In this document: in pieces, positions 7,894-16,185 of the stretch
How positions within the stretch are numbered: the stretch's first letter is position 1
How the letters are laid out: the number at the start of each line of letters is the position of its first letter
NCBI GenBank assembly: GCA_007988745.1
Contig: BJUT01000009.1
Coordinates: forward strand, 1-64,000
Source: Pseudoalteromonas atlantica
Lineage (GTDB): Bacteria; Pseudomonadota; Gammaproteobacteria; Enterobacterales; Alteromonadaceae
Length of the DNA stretch: 64,000 nucleotides
Direction: 5' to 3'
The notes under the pieces: generated by a model
The model's database searches: none
What the model saw: the letters and a program-made list of their open reading frames with translations, nothing else
What the model was told of the DNA's origin: nothing
Made by a program: the position numbers and the translations under genes

Positions 7894-9555
7894 ATGAAAG
7901 AATTCAATTGGAGTAAAGCAACTAAGCCACCATTAGAAGAATATTTTCCTGCCGATAAATTAGATCGTGCTCGCTACGCCACTTTCTTATCAAGGCTATT
8001 GGCTCAAGAAGGTTATGACGAAAGTAGGCCTGATGCTGAGCAAAAGAAAAACTATGTATTAAATCTCAATGCTGAATGGGGGGCAGGTAAAACCTATTTT
8101 CTTAAGCGTTGGTCACGAGAATTAATAGTAGATTTTCCTGTTGTATATATTGATGCATGGCAGCAAGACTATTCAGACGACCCATTTTTAACTGTAATTG
8201 CAGGTATCATCAAGCAGCTTCAACGTCAGGCTAAGTTTAATATAACTATTCCTAAGAGTGCAGTTTCTATGTTTAAGGCCGTTGCACCTGCTATTGCACA
8301 AGGCCTAACTAAAAAAATATCAGGCATAGATTTAGATGAGTTACACACATTACTATTCTCTGATGAAGAAATTGAAGATGATCAAAAGCAAAATTCTAAC
8401 AAGTTAACTGGCAGCGACTTTTCGCCTGCTGTAAAGGCGCTTGCGCAAAACTTAATTAAAGATCATGAAGCTAAGAACAAAAGTATTGAAGTAATAAAAT
8501 CTAAGTTAGCTGATTGGGTAAATAAGTTTGAAGAGCAGGAAGGTAAATCGTTACCCATATTTATTTTTATTGATGAATTAGACCGTTGTCGCCCAAATTA
8601 TGCAGTAGAAATGCTTGAGACTATTAAACATATTTTTGATGTAAAAGGTATCGTGTTTGTTGTGGCAACAGATACAGAACAACTCCAACATACAATAAAA
8701 TCAATATACGGTGAAGGGTTTGGCGCTAAGGTTTATTTAGGCCGTTTTTTTAATAGTCGTTACAGTTTAAAGCGTCCTGCTTTGAAGGATTTTTTATCAG
8801 TACATAGTGATACAACTAAATTTGAAACTGCGTATTTAGAAAGTAAAAATATTGAGCTACTCCCCCGCACAGAAAACCCCGAAACTGCTTTAGCTAATAT
8901 CTCTGTTGTATTAGATGCTTTTCAGGTGTCAGCAAGAACAGCTATTCAAATTACTGAACGTATTACTGCCATTATTATTAATTTACCAAGTGGCAAAAAA
9001 GTAGATGTTCTTGTGCTCGCTATTTTGTTTTGTATCCATGAAAAAGACCACCCACTTTATGAGGAGATAATAAATGGTAGGTTCAAAAGAACAGAACGAG
9101 GTGATGAAAATAAGATCATAGATATTAGCCTAGCTGACTTCTTACAAAAGGATATATCAAAAGAGTATTTATCAGCCGAGATAATCTATTTTATTGAGCC
9201 ACAGAGATATATAAGTACATTTTATAATGACAATTTTGGTCCAAAAGAAAATAGCTATTCCACGGGGAATTATCCTATTTCACTATCAAAATTTATTAAG
9301 AATATTTTTTTTCGTGTTTTTGTCTCAGAATTAAACCCTTATGATGTTTGGATTCCTGATAGCGATGACGGTTTAACTGAGTTGCAAAACGCAGAAAAGA
9401 ACCTAGCTCAGCATTCAATACGAATTTCTCCAGAAGTTACTTTATTATGGCTTAACTATATCTATATCAAAGATGAATACAACAAAATTACCAAAGAGCA
9501 ATATCGTGATTTTATAGAGCTTTCCTCACCACTAGACTACATGGGCGATAGTTAA
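7894..9555 (+). CDS. KAP family P-loop NTPase
   Basis: A 553-aa STAND/KAP-type NTPase. Walker A is EWGAGKTYFL (61-70), preceded by LNLNAEWG. Walker B with the DExDR extension, FIFIDELDRCRP, lies at about 223-234. A sensor-like FVVATDTEQL follows near 250. No transmembrane segment is evident, unlike many KAP proteins, so a cytoplasmic location is likely. The start has AAAGGGAATTAA upstream. It stands alone between nhaP2 and an oppositely oriented operon, flanked by repeat-like intergenic DNA, and its coding appears more AT-rich than its neighbours. KAP NTPases are often found in defence or phage-exclusion loci; that role is an inference here. Confidence 0.82.
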   Translation: MKEFNWSKATKPPLEEYFPADKLDRARYATFLSRLLAQEGYDESRPDAEQKKNYVLNLNAEWGAGKTYFLKRWSRELIVDFPVVYIDAWQQDYSDDPFLTVIAGIIKQLQRQAKFNITIPKSAVSMFKAVAPAIAQGLTKKISGIDLDELHTLLFSDEEIEDDQKQNSNKLTGSDFSPAVKALAQNLIKDHEAKNKSIEVIKSKLADWVNKFEEQEGKSLPIFIFIDELDRCRPNYAVEMLETIKHIFDVKGIVFVVATDTEQLQHTIKSIYGEGFGAKVYLGRFFNSRYSLKRPALKDFLSVHSDTTKFETAYLESKNIELLPRTENPETALANISVVLDAFQVSARTAIQITERITAIIINLPSGKKVDVLVLAILFCIHEKDHPLYEEIINGRFKRTERGDENKIIDISLADFLQKDISKEYLSAEIIYFIEPQRYISTFYNDNFGPKENSYSTGNYPISLSKFIKNIFFRVFVSELNPYDVWIPDSDDGLTELQNAEKNLAQHSIRISPEVTLLWLNYIYIKDEYNKITKEQYRDFIELSSPLDYMGDS

Positions 9556-9591
9556 CTACCTCTGTGCAGCGCGAAGCGCCTCTGTGTTCTC

Positions 9592-9619
9592 GGTGGTAAT
9601 ATTTATCTAAATTACCACC
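9592..9619. terminator. Convergent inverted repeat between KAP gene and anti-sigma-like gene
   Basis: Perfect 9-bp arms GGTGGTAAT (9592-9600) and ATTACCACC (9611-9619) with a 10-nt loop. There is no strong T run on either side. It lies between converging genes and may stop transcription from both, or it may be part of a short repeat (CCTCTGTG occurs twice just upstream). Confidence 0.45.
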
Positions 9620-9641
9620 AACCTTAACTGAGACAAACCAC

Positions 9642-10265
9642 CTAAACCCCACACTGCCTAACCCCAACTCCAGCATGTTTAAGCGCTACTATTTGCCCTT
9701 TACCGTTATGCGCCATAGCGAGCATATCACCGGTATTTATATTACTTTCCACTGCGTGCCTTCCCTTTAAATCACTTAAGAGCGACTGCTTAATTTGTAC
9801 CAGTACCTCGTCATTACAGCTGGCTATGTACCAGTCGTTATCAACCTTTACGAGCGTGCCGTATTCTATGTGGCGTTGTTGGTGTAAACGCAAGCTATTA
9901 GCGTGCTGAGTATCGAGTGCGTGTTTTTGCTCGGTAATGGCGCTTGTGTAACTGCCCGATGGGGTTATTTCGTGGGTTTTAATAATTGAGTAGTCGTGAA
10001 TGTCTATAGTTTTAAATGAGCTGTTAAGCACCGTTTTAGGTGCGTGGTTAATGCCCTCGTTACTATCAAACACAATAAATGCGAATACGCCCAGTGCGCA
10101 GGCAAGGCTGGTTAACTGTAGCGTAAAACTAAGCCTTGAGGGCTTTTTATGGCTGGCATTATTAAGTAACGCTTTTTTTTGGGAAGCGCTGAGTGTAGTG
10201 CATGCTTTTCGCTCTTTGTAGTGTTGAGTGAGCTTTTGATCAAACTGCTCATCAGGCTTGTTCAT
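9642..10265 (-). CDS. Single-pass membrane protein, probable anti-sigma factor
   Basis: A 207-aa protein with a soluble N-terminal part (1-45), one membrane helix (about 46-66) and a C-terminal periplasmic part with two Cys (DWYIASC and VRQCGV). It overlaps the end of the upstream ECF sigma gene by 14 bp, the usual arrangement of a sigma factor and its membrane anti-sigma factor. I see no zinc-binding HxxxCxxC motif, so it is not a ZAS-type anti-sigma factor. The function rests on position and topology only. Confidence 0.6.
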   Translation of the reverse strand: MNKPDEQFDQKLTQHYKERKACTTLSASQKKALLNNASHKKPSRLSFTLQLTSLACALGVFAFIVFDSNEGINHAPKTVLNSSFKTIDIHDYSIIKTHEITPSGSYTSAITEQKHALDTQHANSLRLHQQRHIEYGTLVKVDNDWYIASCNDEVLVQIKQSLLSDLKGRHAVESNINTGDMLAMAHNGKGQIVALKHAGVGVRQCGV

Positions 10266-10824
10266 TGTTTGCTCCTAATAAACGTTTAAGGTTTTGCTTG
10301 GCATAGCGCAGCCTTGTTTTTACGCTCTCATGGTTGCTTTGCGTTATAAGCTCTATGTCGGCGAGGCTAAAGCCTTCTTGTTGTAAGGTAATGGCTTCGC
10401 GCTGTACAAAGCTCAGTTGCTTGAGTGCGCTATCGAACGCTTGGTAATTTATATTGCTAATACTGTTGTTATTACCTTGCTCATTTTGCTGCGCGGGTAG
10501 GTGGGTGTTTTCGTCAAGCTCTACAAAGCGCTGTTGTTTGCGGTATTCGTCTACTAATGTGTTGCGCGCGAGTTTAAATAACCACGCTTTTGGCGTGGTT
10601 TGCGCTTGGTAAAGGTGGCGTTTTTCGATTACTTTTAGCCAGGTTTGTTGGCTTACGTCGTATGCTAAATGCGTATTAGATTGCGTCACTAGGTAGTGAT
10701 ATAAATCGTTACTGTATAGGGCAATAAGCTGCTCTAAGTAGCGGTTGTCGCCACTTTTTGCGTAACTTGCCATGCAATCCTTGCTTGGCGTTTCAAATAA
10801 CCATGACTTAATACTGAGTAGCAT
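10252..10824 (-). CDS. ECF-type RNA polymerase sigma factor
   Basis: A 190-aa sigma-70 family protein with only regions 2 and 4. Region 2 includes DVSQQTWLKVIEKRHLY and the WLFKLARNTLVDEYRKQ stretch. Region 4 includes LSFVQREAITLQQEGFSLADI and a helix-turn-helix ending VKTRLRYAKQNLKRLL. It lies 14 bp downstream of the TonB gene and overlaps the anti-sigma-like gene, so all three form one minus-strand operon. Association with tonB suggests control of an envelope or nutrient-uptake response. The target regulon cannot be read from the window. Confidence 0.85.
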   Translation of the reverse strand: MLLSIKSWLFETPSKDCMASYAKSGDNRYLEQLIALYSNDLYHYLVTQSNTHLAYDVSQQTWLKVIEKRHLYQAQTTPKAWLFKLARNTLVDEYRKQQRFVELDENTHLPAQQNEQGNNNSISNINYQAFDSALKQLSFVQREAITLQQEGFSLADIELITQSNHESVKTRLRYAKQNLKRLLGANNEQA

Positions 10825-10838
10825 AGGCGTTTAGTCCG

Positions 10839-11474
10839 TTAAATAGAGTTATCTAATTTAAAATCGAGCTGTACGGTTTGATCTGTTTGTAATTGTGCCA
10901 CACCTTCTATTACTTTGGGGCGATATTTCCAGCGTTTTATGGCTCTTATTGCTTCGCGGTCAAAGGTGCGTTTGGGCTCGGCGTTTATTACCACTGGGTT
11001 TATTACTTCGCCGGTGGGCGAAATACTAAAGCTCAGTTGTACCCAGCCTTCTATGCCGTTGCGCGCAGCAGATGTTGGGTATTTCGGATTTATGCGCACT
11101 ATGGGGGTTGCATCGCCTGTTGGGCGGTTAATCGTGCTATTTATATCATCTCCAAAATCATCAATAGTGATTGGTGTTAATTCGTTAATCGCTATTACAG
11201 GGTCGTTTGAGGTATCGATTGGTGGTGCTTTAGGCGGCGTTTTTGGCACAGGCGGTGGTGGCTGTATTTTTTGTATATGCCTTACTTGTGAATCCTCTGG
11301 TGCCTGAAAAATCTCTACAATAATATCCTCGCCGGGTTTTATAGGTGCGCGCTGCTCGCCACTAATTAAGTATTGCATAAATGCAAAGGCGGCAAAGGTC
11401 ATTACTGCGCCGCCAATAACGGCGGTTGATGTTTTAATAAATGCTGAATTATTGGGTACTTCAAGTGTGTGCAT
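10839..11474 (-). CDS. TonB-family energy transducer
   Basis: A 211-aa protein with an N-terminal membrane anchor (about 16-37), a short proline-rich periplasmic linker (PPPPVPKTPPKAPP near 72-85) and a C-terminal TonB domain (about 118-208) with NPKYPTSAARNGIEGWVQLSF and the AIKRWKYRP motif. It should transmit proton-motive force from an ExbB/ExbD complex to outer-membrane receptors. No exbB or exbD is nearby. GGAGCGG upstream of the ATG is the ribosome binding site. It heads the operon with the ECF sigma factor and the membrane protein. Confidence 0.88.
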   Translation of the reverse strand: MHTLEVPNNSAFIKTSTAVIGGAVMTFAAFAFMQYLISGEQRAPIKPGEDIIVEIFQAPEDSQVRHIQKIQPPPPVPKTPPKAPPIDTSNDPVIAINELTPITIDDFGDDINSTINRPTGDATPIVRINPKYPTSAARNGIEGWVQLSFSISPTGEVINPVVINAEPKRTFDREAIRAIKRWKYRPKVIEGVAQLQTDQTVQLDFKLDNSI

Positions 11475-11619
11475 AAGCCGCTCCGAGTAAACTTATTGGG
11501 TTGTTTAAAAGCTATAACGGGGGGCAAATCAAAAAGGGGTTAAATAATTTTATAAAAATTGCGGGGTTTAGTTACAATAGCGTTCGCTATATTTTTACTT
11601 ATTAATTTTTTAGGCTGTT

Positions 11620-12126
11620 ATGCAACTCATACAAATAGATAAAGCACGTTACCGCAAACATTTAAATAGGGTAATTGCTGGGTGTGCGGCGGGTTTAGCT
11701 GTTGGCAGCTTGGCTATATCGCAAACGTTAATTGCGTTGTTTCCTGATGAAAGCGGGAGCCATTTTCATTGGAATTTAACCGGTGTTGTTATAACAAGTT
11801 TGGCCATTGGCTGGCTGTTAAATAAATACCGTACCCATAGTTTTATGACCGAAGTGGTATATGTGTGGGAGCTTAAACAAGCGCTTAATAAAATAACCCG
11901 CAAAATGCCAAAGCTAAAAGCGGCAGGGCGCGAGGGTAATGCCGATGCATTGTTAGCGATTCATTATAGTTATGCGGGCTCACGGCTTTTATGGCAGCTT
12001 GACGATAACACCATTACTATGGACGAGTTAGCTATAAAACAAGCGGAGCTTGATAGTGTGGCGGCCAAGTATAACCTGACTTTAAATGCTGATGACTATA
12101 ACGAGGCTATATTAAAACAGTTTTAA
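11620..12126 (+). CDS. DUF3087 family inner-membrane protein
   Basis: A 168-aa protein with two adjacent membrane helices (about 20-38 and 51-66) followed by a cytoplasmic helical region. It is recognised as DUF3087, a family of unknown function in marine gammaproteobacteria. The upstream region holds the inverted repeat ATAGCG-TT-CGCTAT (11577-11590). It is followed 34 bp later by the tyrosine phosphatase gene and is probably co-transcribed with it. Confidence 0.75.
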   Translation: MQLIQIDKARYRKHLNRVIAGCAAGLAVGSLAISQTLIALFPDESGSHFHWNLTGVVITSLAIGWLLNKYRTHSFMTEVVYVWELKQALNKITRKMPKLKAAGREGNADALLAIHYSYAGSRLLWQLDDNTITMDELAIKQAELDSVAAKYNLTLNADDYNEAILKQF

Positions 12127-12160
12127 AGCCTAGGTGGTTAAATTAGCTAAAGGAGCCTTA

Positions 12161-12610
12161 ATGAAAAAAGTACTGATAGTGTGTTTAGGTAATATTTGCC
12201 GCTCGCCCACAGCAGAGGCGGTGTTAAAAGCGCGTGCTAAAAAATTAGGTGTTGAGGTTAAGGTAGACTCGGCAGGGACTATTGGCTACCACGAAGGTAA
12301 AACGCCAGATAGCCGCTCAATGGCTGCGGGTGAAAAACGCGGTTATAGCTTTAAAGGTATATTCTCGCGGCCAGTTCGCAGCAGCGATTTTACTGAGTTT
12401 GATTTAATTTTAGCGGCCGACACACAAAACTTAGCTGACTTAAAAGCGCAATGCCCCACCCATTTACATTACAAGCTGGCATTGTTTTTAGAATACGGCG
12501 AGCAAAGCCAAAGCGCCATACCCGACCCATACTACGGCGGCGATGATGGCTTTGAAAATGTGCTCGATTTAATTGAAGCCGCAAGCGATAAAATACTCGC
12601 AAAGCTTTGA
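12161..12610 (+). CDS. Low molecular weight protein-tyrosine phosphatase
   Basis: A 149-aa cytoplasmic LMW-PTP. The P-loop CLGNICRSP lies at residues 8-16 with nucleophile Cys8 and Arg14. The general-acid loop is IPDPYYGG near 125. AGGAG at 12151-12155 supports the ATG at 12161; a GTG 27 bp upstream is in frame but has no good ribosome binding site. Such enzymes often act on tyrosine kinases of capsule or exopolysaccharide export, but no wzc-like gene is in the window, so the substrate is unknown. Confidence 0.9.
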   Translation: MKKVLIVCLGNICRSPTAEAVLKARAKKLGVEVKVDSAGTIGYHEGKTPDSRSMAAGEKRGYSFKGIFSRPVRSSDFTEFDLILAADTQNLADLKAQCPTHLHYKLALFLEYGEQSQSAIPDPYYGGDDGFENVLDLIEAASDKILAKL

Positions 12611-12653
12611 ATAAAGCTACCTGAACAAAAAAGACGCTATAATACCTTGCGTG

Positions 12654-13766
12654 TCATCTGGCTATTTTAAAGTCGAGCTGTACTTGCGTGCTTGCAACAA
12701 CGGGTTGGCCATCTTCAAATTTTGGTGCATAACGCCACTTTTTAAGGGCTGTAAGTGCCGACCTTTCAAACTCTTTCCCCCCTTGTGAGCTAACTACCTC
12801 TGGGTTTTTAACAAAGCCTGCGGTATCTACGTCAAATTCAACAACGACAATACCGTCTCGCATTTGGCGCGCTTTGTTTTGTGGGTACTCAGGGTTTTTG
12901 CGATATATAGGTGTTTGCTCTTGTGTTTTTTTCCACGGCACCATTTTAGCAATTGCTAAACAATGCTTAGTGGCTTGTTCGCTTTGGCCTGTTTTTTCGT
13001 AAAGGTTAACAAGCTTTGAGTGCGCAGTAAGCTCAGCGCTGTGATCAAAGCTTAAGTTGTTATCAAATACCGATACAACATGGTTTAGTCGTTCAATGGC
13101 TTCATTGTATTTTTTCTTACCTTGAGCAAACGACGCCATTAAAAAGTCGGCTTTAATGCGCTCTACGGTGTTGTCGTCTAGGTTATTACGGTAGTAGTCA
13201 TCGGCTTGGTTAAGCAGTGTTTTAGCTTTATGGTATTTTTTATGAGCAAATTTTTTGGCAAGCAGCGAGGCTGCTTCAAACTGCATGTCGGCAACAAATT
13301 TAGGGTTGTTTTGTGTTTTAGCTATTTCAATTATACGGTCGTAATCGTTATCGGCTTGATAGGCCGAGCTGGTGTTTTCAGCCTTGCCTATTAGGGCATC
13401 GATTGTTTCTATTGCATTTTTACCGTGGTTATTTGCCAGTATTGTATAGGCTTGCGAGTAAAGTTCGAAGCGTTGCTCTGATACATTTTTTTTGTCGTTG
13501 ATAGAGCGCGGCGCTGTAATTGCTTTGGCGTAATTAATAGCAAGGCTTGCGGTGTTATCACTTTTATCACCATAAAGCGCAAGGCCTGTAATATAGGCAT
13601 GTTTAGCTGCTTGCTCTATGTTTTCGTCTTTTTTAACAGCCGTTAAATAACTTTGGTATGCATCAGAAAAGGCGGCTTTATCATCGCTTACTTGGCTTGC
13701 ATTGGCCTGGCTTGCAAAAGCCGTAAAGGTTAATCCGATAACTAAGGCGAGGTGTTGTGCTTTCAT
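12654..13766 (-). CDS. Secreted TonB C-terminal-domain protein with helical repeats
   Basis: A 370-aa protein with a cleavable signal peptide (about 1-23, ending ANA), a long alpha-helical TPR-like region (about 35-275) and a C-terminal TonB-type domain (about 285-370: NPEYPQNKARQMRDGIVVVEF and ALKKWRYAP). It lacks the membrane anchor and proline linker of a true TonB, so it cannot transduce energy by itself. It may bind TonB-dependent receptors or the TonB complex in the periplasm. A Fur-box-like sequence lies 46 bp upstream, so iron control is likely. It converges with the phosphatase gene. Confidence 0.78.
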   Translation of the reverse strand: MKAQHLALVIGLTFTAFASQANASQVSDDKAAFSDAYQSYLTAVKKDENIEQAAKHAYITGLALYGDKSDNTASLAINYAKAITAPRSINDKKNVSEQRFELYSQAYTILANNHGKNAIETIDALIGKAENTSSAYQADNDYDRIIEIAKTQNNPKFVADMQFEAASLLAKKFAHKKYHKAKTLLNQADDYYRNNLDDNTVERIKADFLMASFAQGKKKYNEAIERLNHVVSVFDNNLSFDHSAELTAHSKLVNLYEKTGQSEQATKHCLAIAKMVPWKKTQEQTPIYRKNPEYPQNKARQMRDGIVVVEFDVDTAGFVKNPEVVSSQGGKEFERSALTALKKWRYAPKFEDGQPVVASTQVQLDFKIAR

Positions 13767-14221
13767 AATAATCCCTATTAGTGTTCAATCTAGAAACAAA
13801 ATACCACAAGTGATAATGGTTTTCATTATCTTTTGTGTGGGCACTTGCTTATAAAACTAACTAATTACCTAATACCCATGTGCACTAAGCTGTAACTAAT
13901 TTTCGTCATTAAACTGTACTAATAGTGCCTGCTGAGGTAACTAGGTAACACCGTTTTAGCTTTTTATAGGTGCGGTGTATTAACTTAATGTATAAGCAGC
14001 GTGGTAAAAGTAATAAAATTAAAATAGCAAATGCGTTCAAGTTTGTCATTGTTTTGGGGAAATAGCCCTAGGTAGTGGGAGTTTATTGCATATTAAGATT
14101 GAAAATAGCCTGTGTAATCGCCATATATTTGCCATAAACCTAGTGTACTACGATCTAACTTTAAACATTTGTGATATTATCACCTTATGGTGTCGTAGTT
14201 ATTTAATTATTTGGATTTGTC
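13767..14221. other. Divergent intergenic region upstream of ribA
   Basis: 455 bp between the TonB-domain gene and ribA. The left part holds the Fur-box-like sequence. The right part is AT-rich and must hold the ribA promoter. A short CACC-TTAT-GGTG hairpin lies near 14181. I looked for an FMN riboswitch before ribA and did not see its conserved core. Confidence 0.5.
13812..13830 (-). promoter_or_regulatory. Fur box upstream of the TonB-domain gene
   Basis: GATAATGGTTTTCATTATC matches the 19-bp Fur consensus at 16 of 19 positions, with both GATAATG / CATTATC arms perfect. It lies 46-64 bp upstream of the ATG at 13766, a typical operator position. Confidence 0.8.
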
Positions 14222-14845
14222 GTGGCGCAAGTAAGAGCAAGAGCCCAGCTTAATGTTGGCAAAAATAGTGATATTCCCGCAGAAATAGTGTCTTTTAGTG
14301 GCTTAAAAGACGGCCAAGAACACGTTGCGTTTGTATTTAACAATGCTGATGTAAATCAAAATGTGCCGCTTATTCGCATGCACTCTGAGTGTTTAACCGG
14401 TGATGTGTTTCATTCATCGCGCTGCGATTGTGGCGAGCAGTTAAATGAGTGTATTGAAATGATGCACGAGCAAGGCGGGGTGTTATTGTATTTACGCCAA
14501 GAGGGCCGAGGTATTGGTTTATATAATAAAATTGATGCTTACGTGCTGCAATCTCAAGGTATGAACACTTACGAGGCTAATAACCACTTAGGCTTTGCCG
14601 ATGACTTACGTGATTTTTCGGACGCGGTATTAATGCTCAACGCACTTAATTTAAGCCACGTTAAATTAATGACCAATAACCCTAAAAAGCTTAATGCATT
14701 AAAAGATGCCGGCATTGAAGTAGACACCGTTATTGGTACCCACGCGCACATTAAAGCAGGCCTTACAGGTAACAAAGCTTACCTAGAAACCAAAATAAAA
14801 CACGGCGCACATATGTTAGATATTAAAAAAATTAAAAAACCTTAA
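14222..14845 (+). CDS. ribA: GTP cyclohydrolase II
   Basis: A 207-aa enzyme that converts GTP to the first pyrimidine intermediate of riboflavin synthesis. Zinc ligands are in [19 protein letters not shown] (C-x10-C-x-C, about residues 57-70). [10 protein letters not shown] (about 94-103) and LMTNNPKK follow as in RibA. It is a stand-alone RibA, not a RibBA fusion. The start is GTG with a weak ribosome binding site. It is not clustered with other rib genes, and a terminator follows. Confidence 0.95.
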   Translation: MAQVRARAQLNVGKNSDIPAEIVSFSGLKDGQEHVAFVFNNADVNQNVPLIRMHSECLTGDVFHSSRCDCGEQLNECIEMMHEQGGVLLYLRQEGRGIGLYNKIDAYVLQSQGMNTYEANNHLGFADDLRDFSDAVLMLNALNLSHVKLMTNNPKKLNALKDAGIEVDTVIGTHAHIKAGLTGNKAYLETKIKHGAHMLDIKKIKKP

Positions 14846-14879
14846 CTATTTAATCATGTAGTGTCTGTTAATCCCCCCT

Positions 14880-14910
14880 CACGCCAAGTTATACTTGGCG
14901 TGTTTTGTTT
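14880..14910 (+). terminator. Intrinsic terminator after ribA
   Basis: Nine-bp stem CACGCCAAG / CTTGGCGTG (14880-14902) with loop TTATA, then TTTTGTTT. Confidence 0.85.
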
Positions 14911-14925
14911 AATTTAAGAGCCAGT

Positions 14926-15714
14926 ATGTCTAACGAATTACGAATTTTTAAAGCCGATGCCGGGCTAAAGTGGTTTAAAGCCGGTTGGCATATTTTTAAA
15001 ACCCAGCCATTTACCTTTGTAGTTATGCACTTATTAATAGGCATAGTGGGCATACTGTCGTTATTTTTACCTTTGCTGCAAGTTGTTGCGGCACTTGCTA
15101 CGCCTTTTTTAACCGCCGGCTTTTATCAGGCGGTGCTTAGCAAGCAGCAGGGCGGTAAAATTATGCTGGCCGACATACTCAAACCCTTTAGCGCAAAAGG
15201 TAACCGTTTAGGACTACTACGTTTAGCGCTTTACCAAATGGGGGCGGGTATTTTAATGGCCTTATTAGCTAATGGCCTATTTGCCGATGCGGTGGCTATT
15301 ATGAGCCAAGAGGGTCTTGATCCTAACATTGCGCTTGAGCAAACCTTAAATAGTATTTCGGGCGCCAGTGTGGTGCTATTTTTAGTGGCAATGGCGGTGT
15401 ATTTAATGGCGTTTGCTTACGCGGTACCGCTTATTTATTTTAGTAAAGAAAAACGCATTTTAACGGCGCTTAAAAATTCGCTATTGGTTTTTTATCATAA
15501 CCTGTTCGCATTGAGTGTTTTTGGCATTATTTGTGTGTTATTTATGGCGCTTTCTATGTTCTTATCGTTCTTACCGCTGTTGATTTTAATGCCAATTTGC
15601 TACATTAGTTTCTTTGTATCTTATCAGGCTATTTTTATGCCAGTTGTACCGCCAAGTGACGATAGCAATGTTAAACCACTTAGCAGTGAACAAAGCGGGC
15701 GCTTTGACGCTTAA
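14926..15714 (+). CDS. BPSS1780-type integral membrane protein
   Basis: A 262-aa protein with about six hydrophobic helices (from about residues 29, 49, 92, 142, 185 and 213 after the ATG at 14926) and the N-terminal motif GLKWFKAGWHIFKTQP typical of the BPSS1780 membrane family. An in-frame TTG 21 bp upstream is possible, but AAGAG before 14926 favours the ATG. The stop codon overlaps the recX start by one base (TAATG), so the two are translationally coupled. Function unknown. Confidence 0.72.
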   Translation: MSNELRIFKADAGLKWFKAGWHIFKTQPFTFVVMHLLIGIVGILSLFLPLLQVVAALATPFLTAGFYQAVLSKQQGGKIMLADILKPFSAKGNRLGLLRLALYQMGAGILMALLANGLFADAVAIMSQEGLDPNIALEQTLNSISGASVVLFLVAMAVYLMAFAYAVPLIYFSKEKRILTALKNSLLVFYHNLFALSVFGIICVLFMALSMFLSFLPLLILMPICYISFFVSYQAIFMPVVPPSDDSNVKPLSSEQSGRFDA

Positions 15715-16166
15715 TGGATGATAAGTTAAAACAAAAGCTTAAAAACTATGTACTGTGGTTACTTGGGCGCCAAGAATATTCGCGCCGTGAGTTAACCTTT
15801 AAGCTTCAGCAAAAAGAAGCCAGCGACGAGTTTATAGAAACCCTGCTTAATTGGTGCGAAGAGCACAATTTTATTAACGAGCAACGCTATTGCGAAGGGT
15901 TTGTCAGAAAACACATTTTTAAAGGCCATGGCTTAAAGCGCATTCAAAGCGAAGCCATAGGCAAAGGGATTGACCGTTCACTACTTGAAAGAGTGGTTGA
16001 AGAGCTTAAAATAGACTGGTTTGAGCTTGCGCAGGAAGCGTACAACAAAAAGTATTCAACTACACCGGCCAACCTCGAGTACAAAGATAAAGCTAAGCGC
16101 GTGCGCTACTTAATGTACCGAGGATTTAGCTACGAACAAATTGATTTTGCAATGCAAGCACAGTAA
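15714..16166 (+). CDS. recX: Regulatory protein RecX
   Basis: A 150-aa three-repeat helical protein that modulates RecA filaments. It carries the RecX pattern LLGRQEYSRRELTFKL, then FINEQRYCEGFVRKHIFKGHGLKRI, and ends YLMYRGFSYEQIDFAM. The length fits the family. It is followed by alaS as in many gammaproteobacteria, but recA is not upstream; a membrane protein gene overlaps it instead. Confidence 0.93.
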   Translation: MDDKLKQKLKNYVLWLLGRQEYSRRELTFKLQQKEASDEFIETLLNWCEEHNFINEQRYCEGFVRKHIFKGHGLKRIQSEAIGKGIDRSLLERVVEELKIDWFELAQEAYNKKYSTTPANLEYKDKAKRVRYLMYRGFSYEQIDFAMQAQ

Positions 16167-16185
16167 ATACAGGTGAGATTTTCAC

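Noticed and set aside
10915..11307. 130-aa plus-strand ORF opposite tonB
   Set aside because: Shadow of the tonB frame: the Gly-rich stretch is the complement of the proline-rich linker.
14100..14221. FMN riboswitch before ribA
   Set aside because: The conserved FMN-element core was not found, and the leader is AT-rich without the expected multi-stem architecture.
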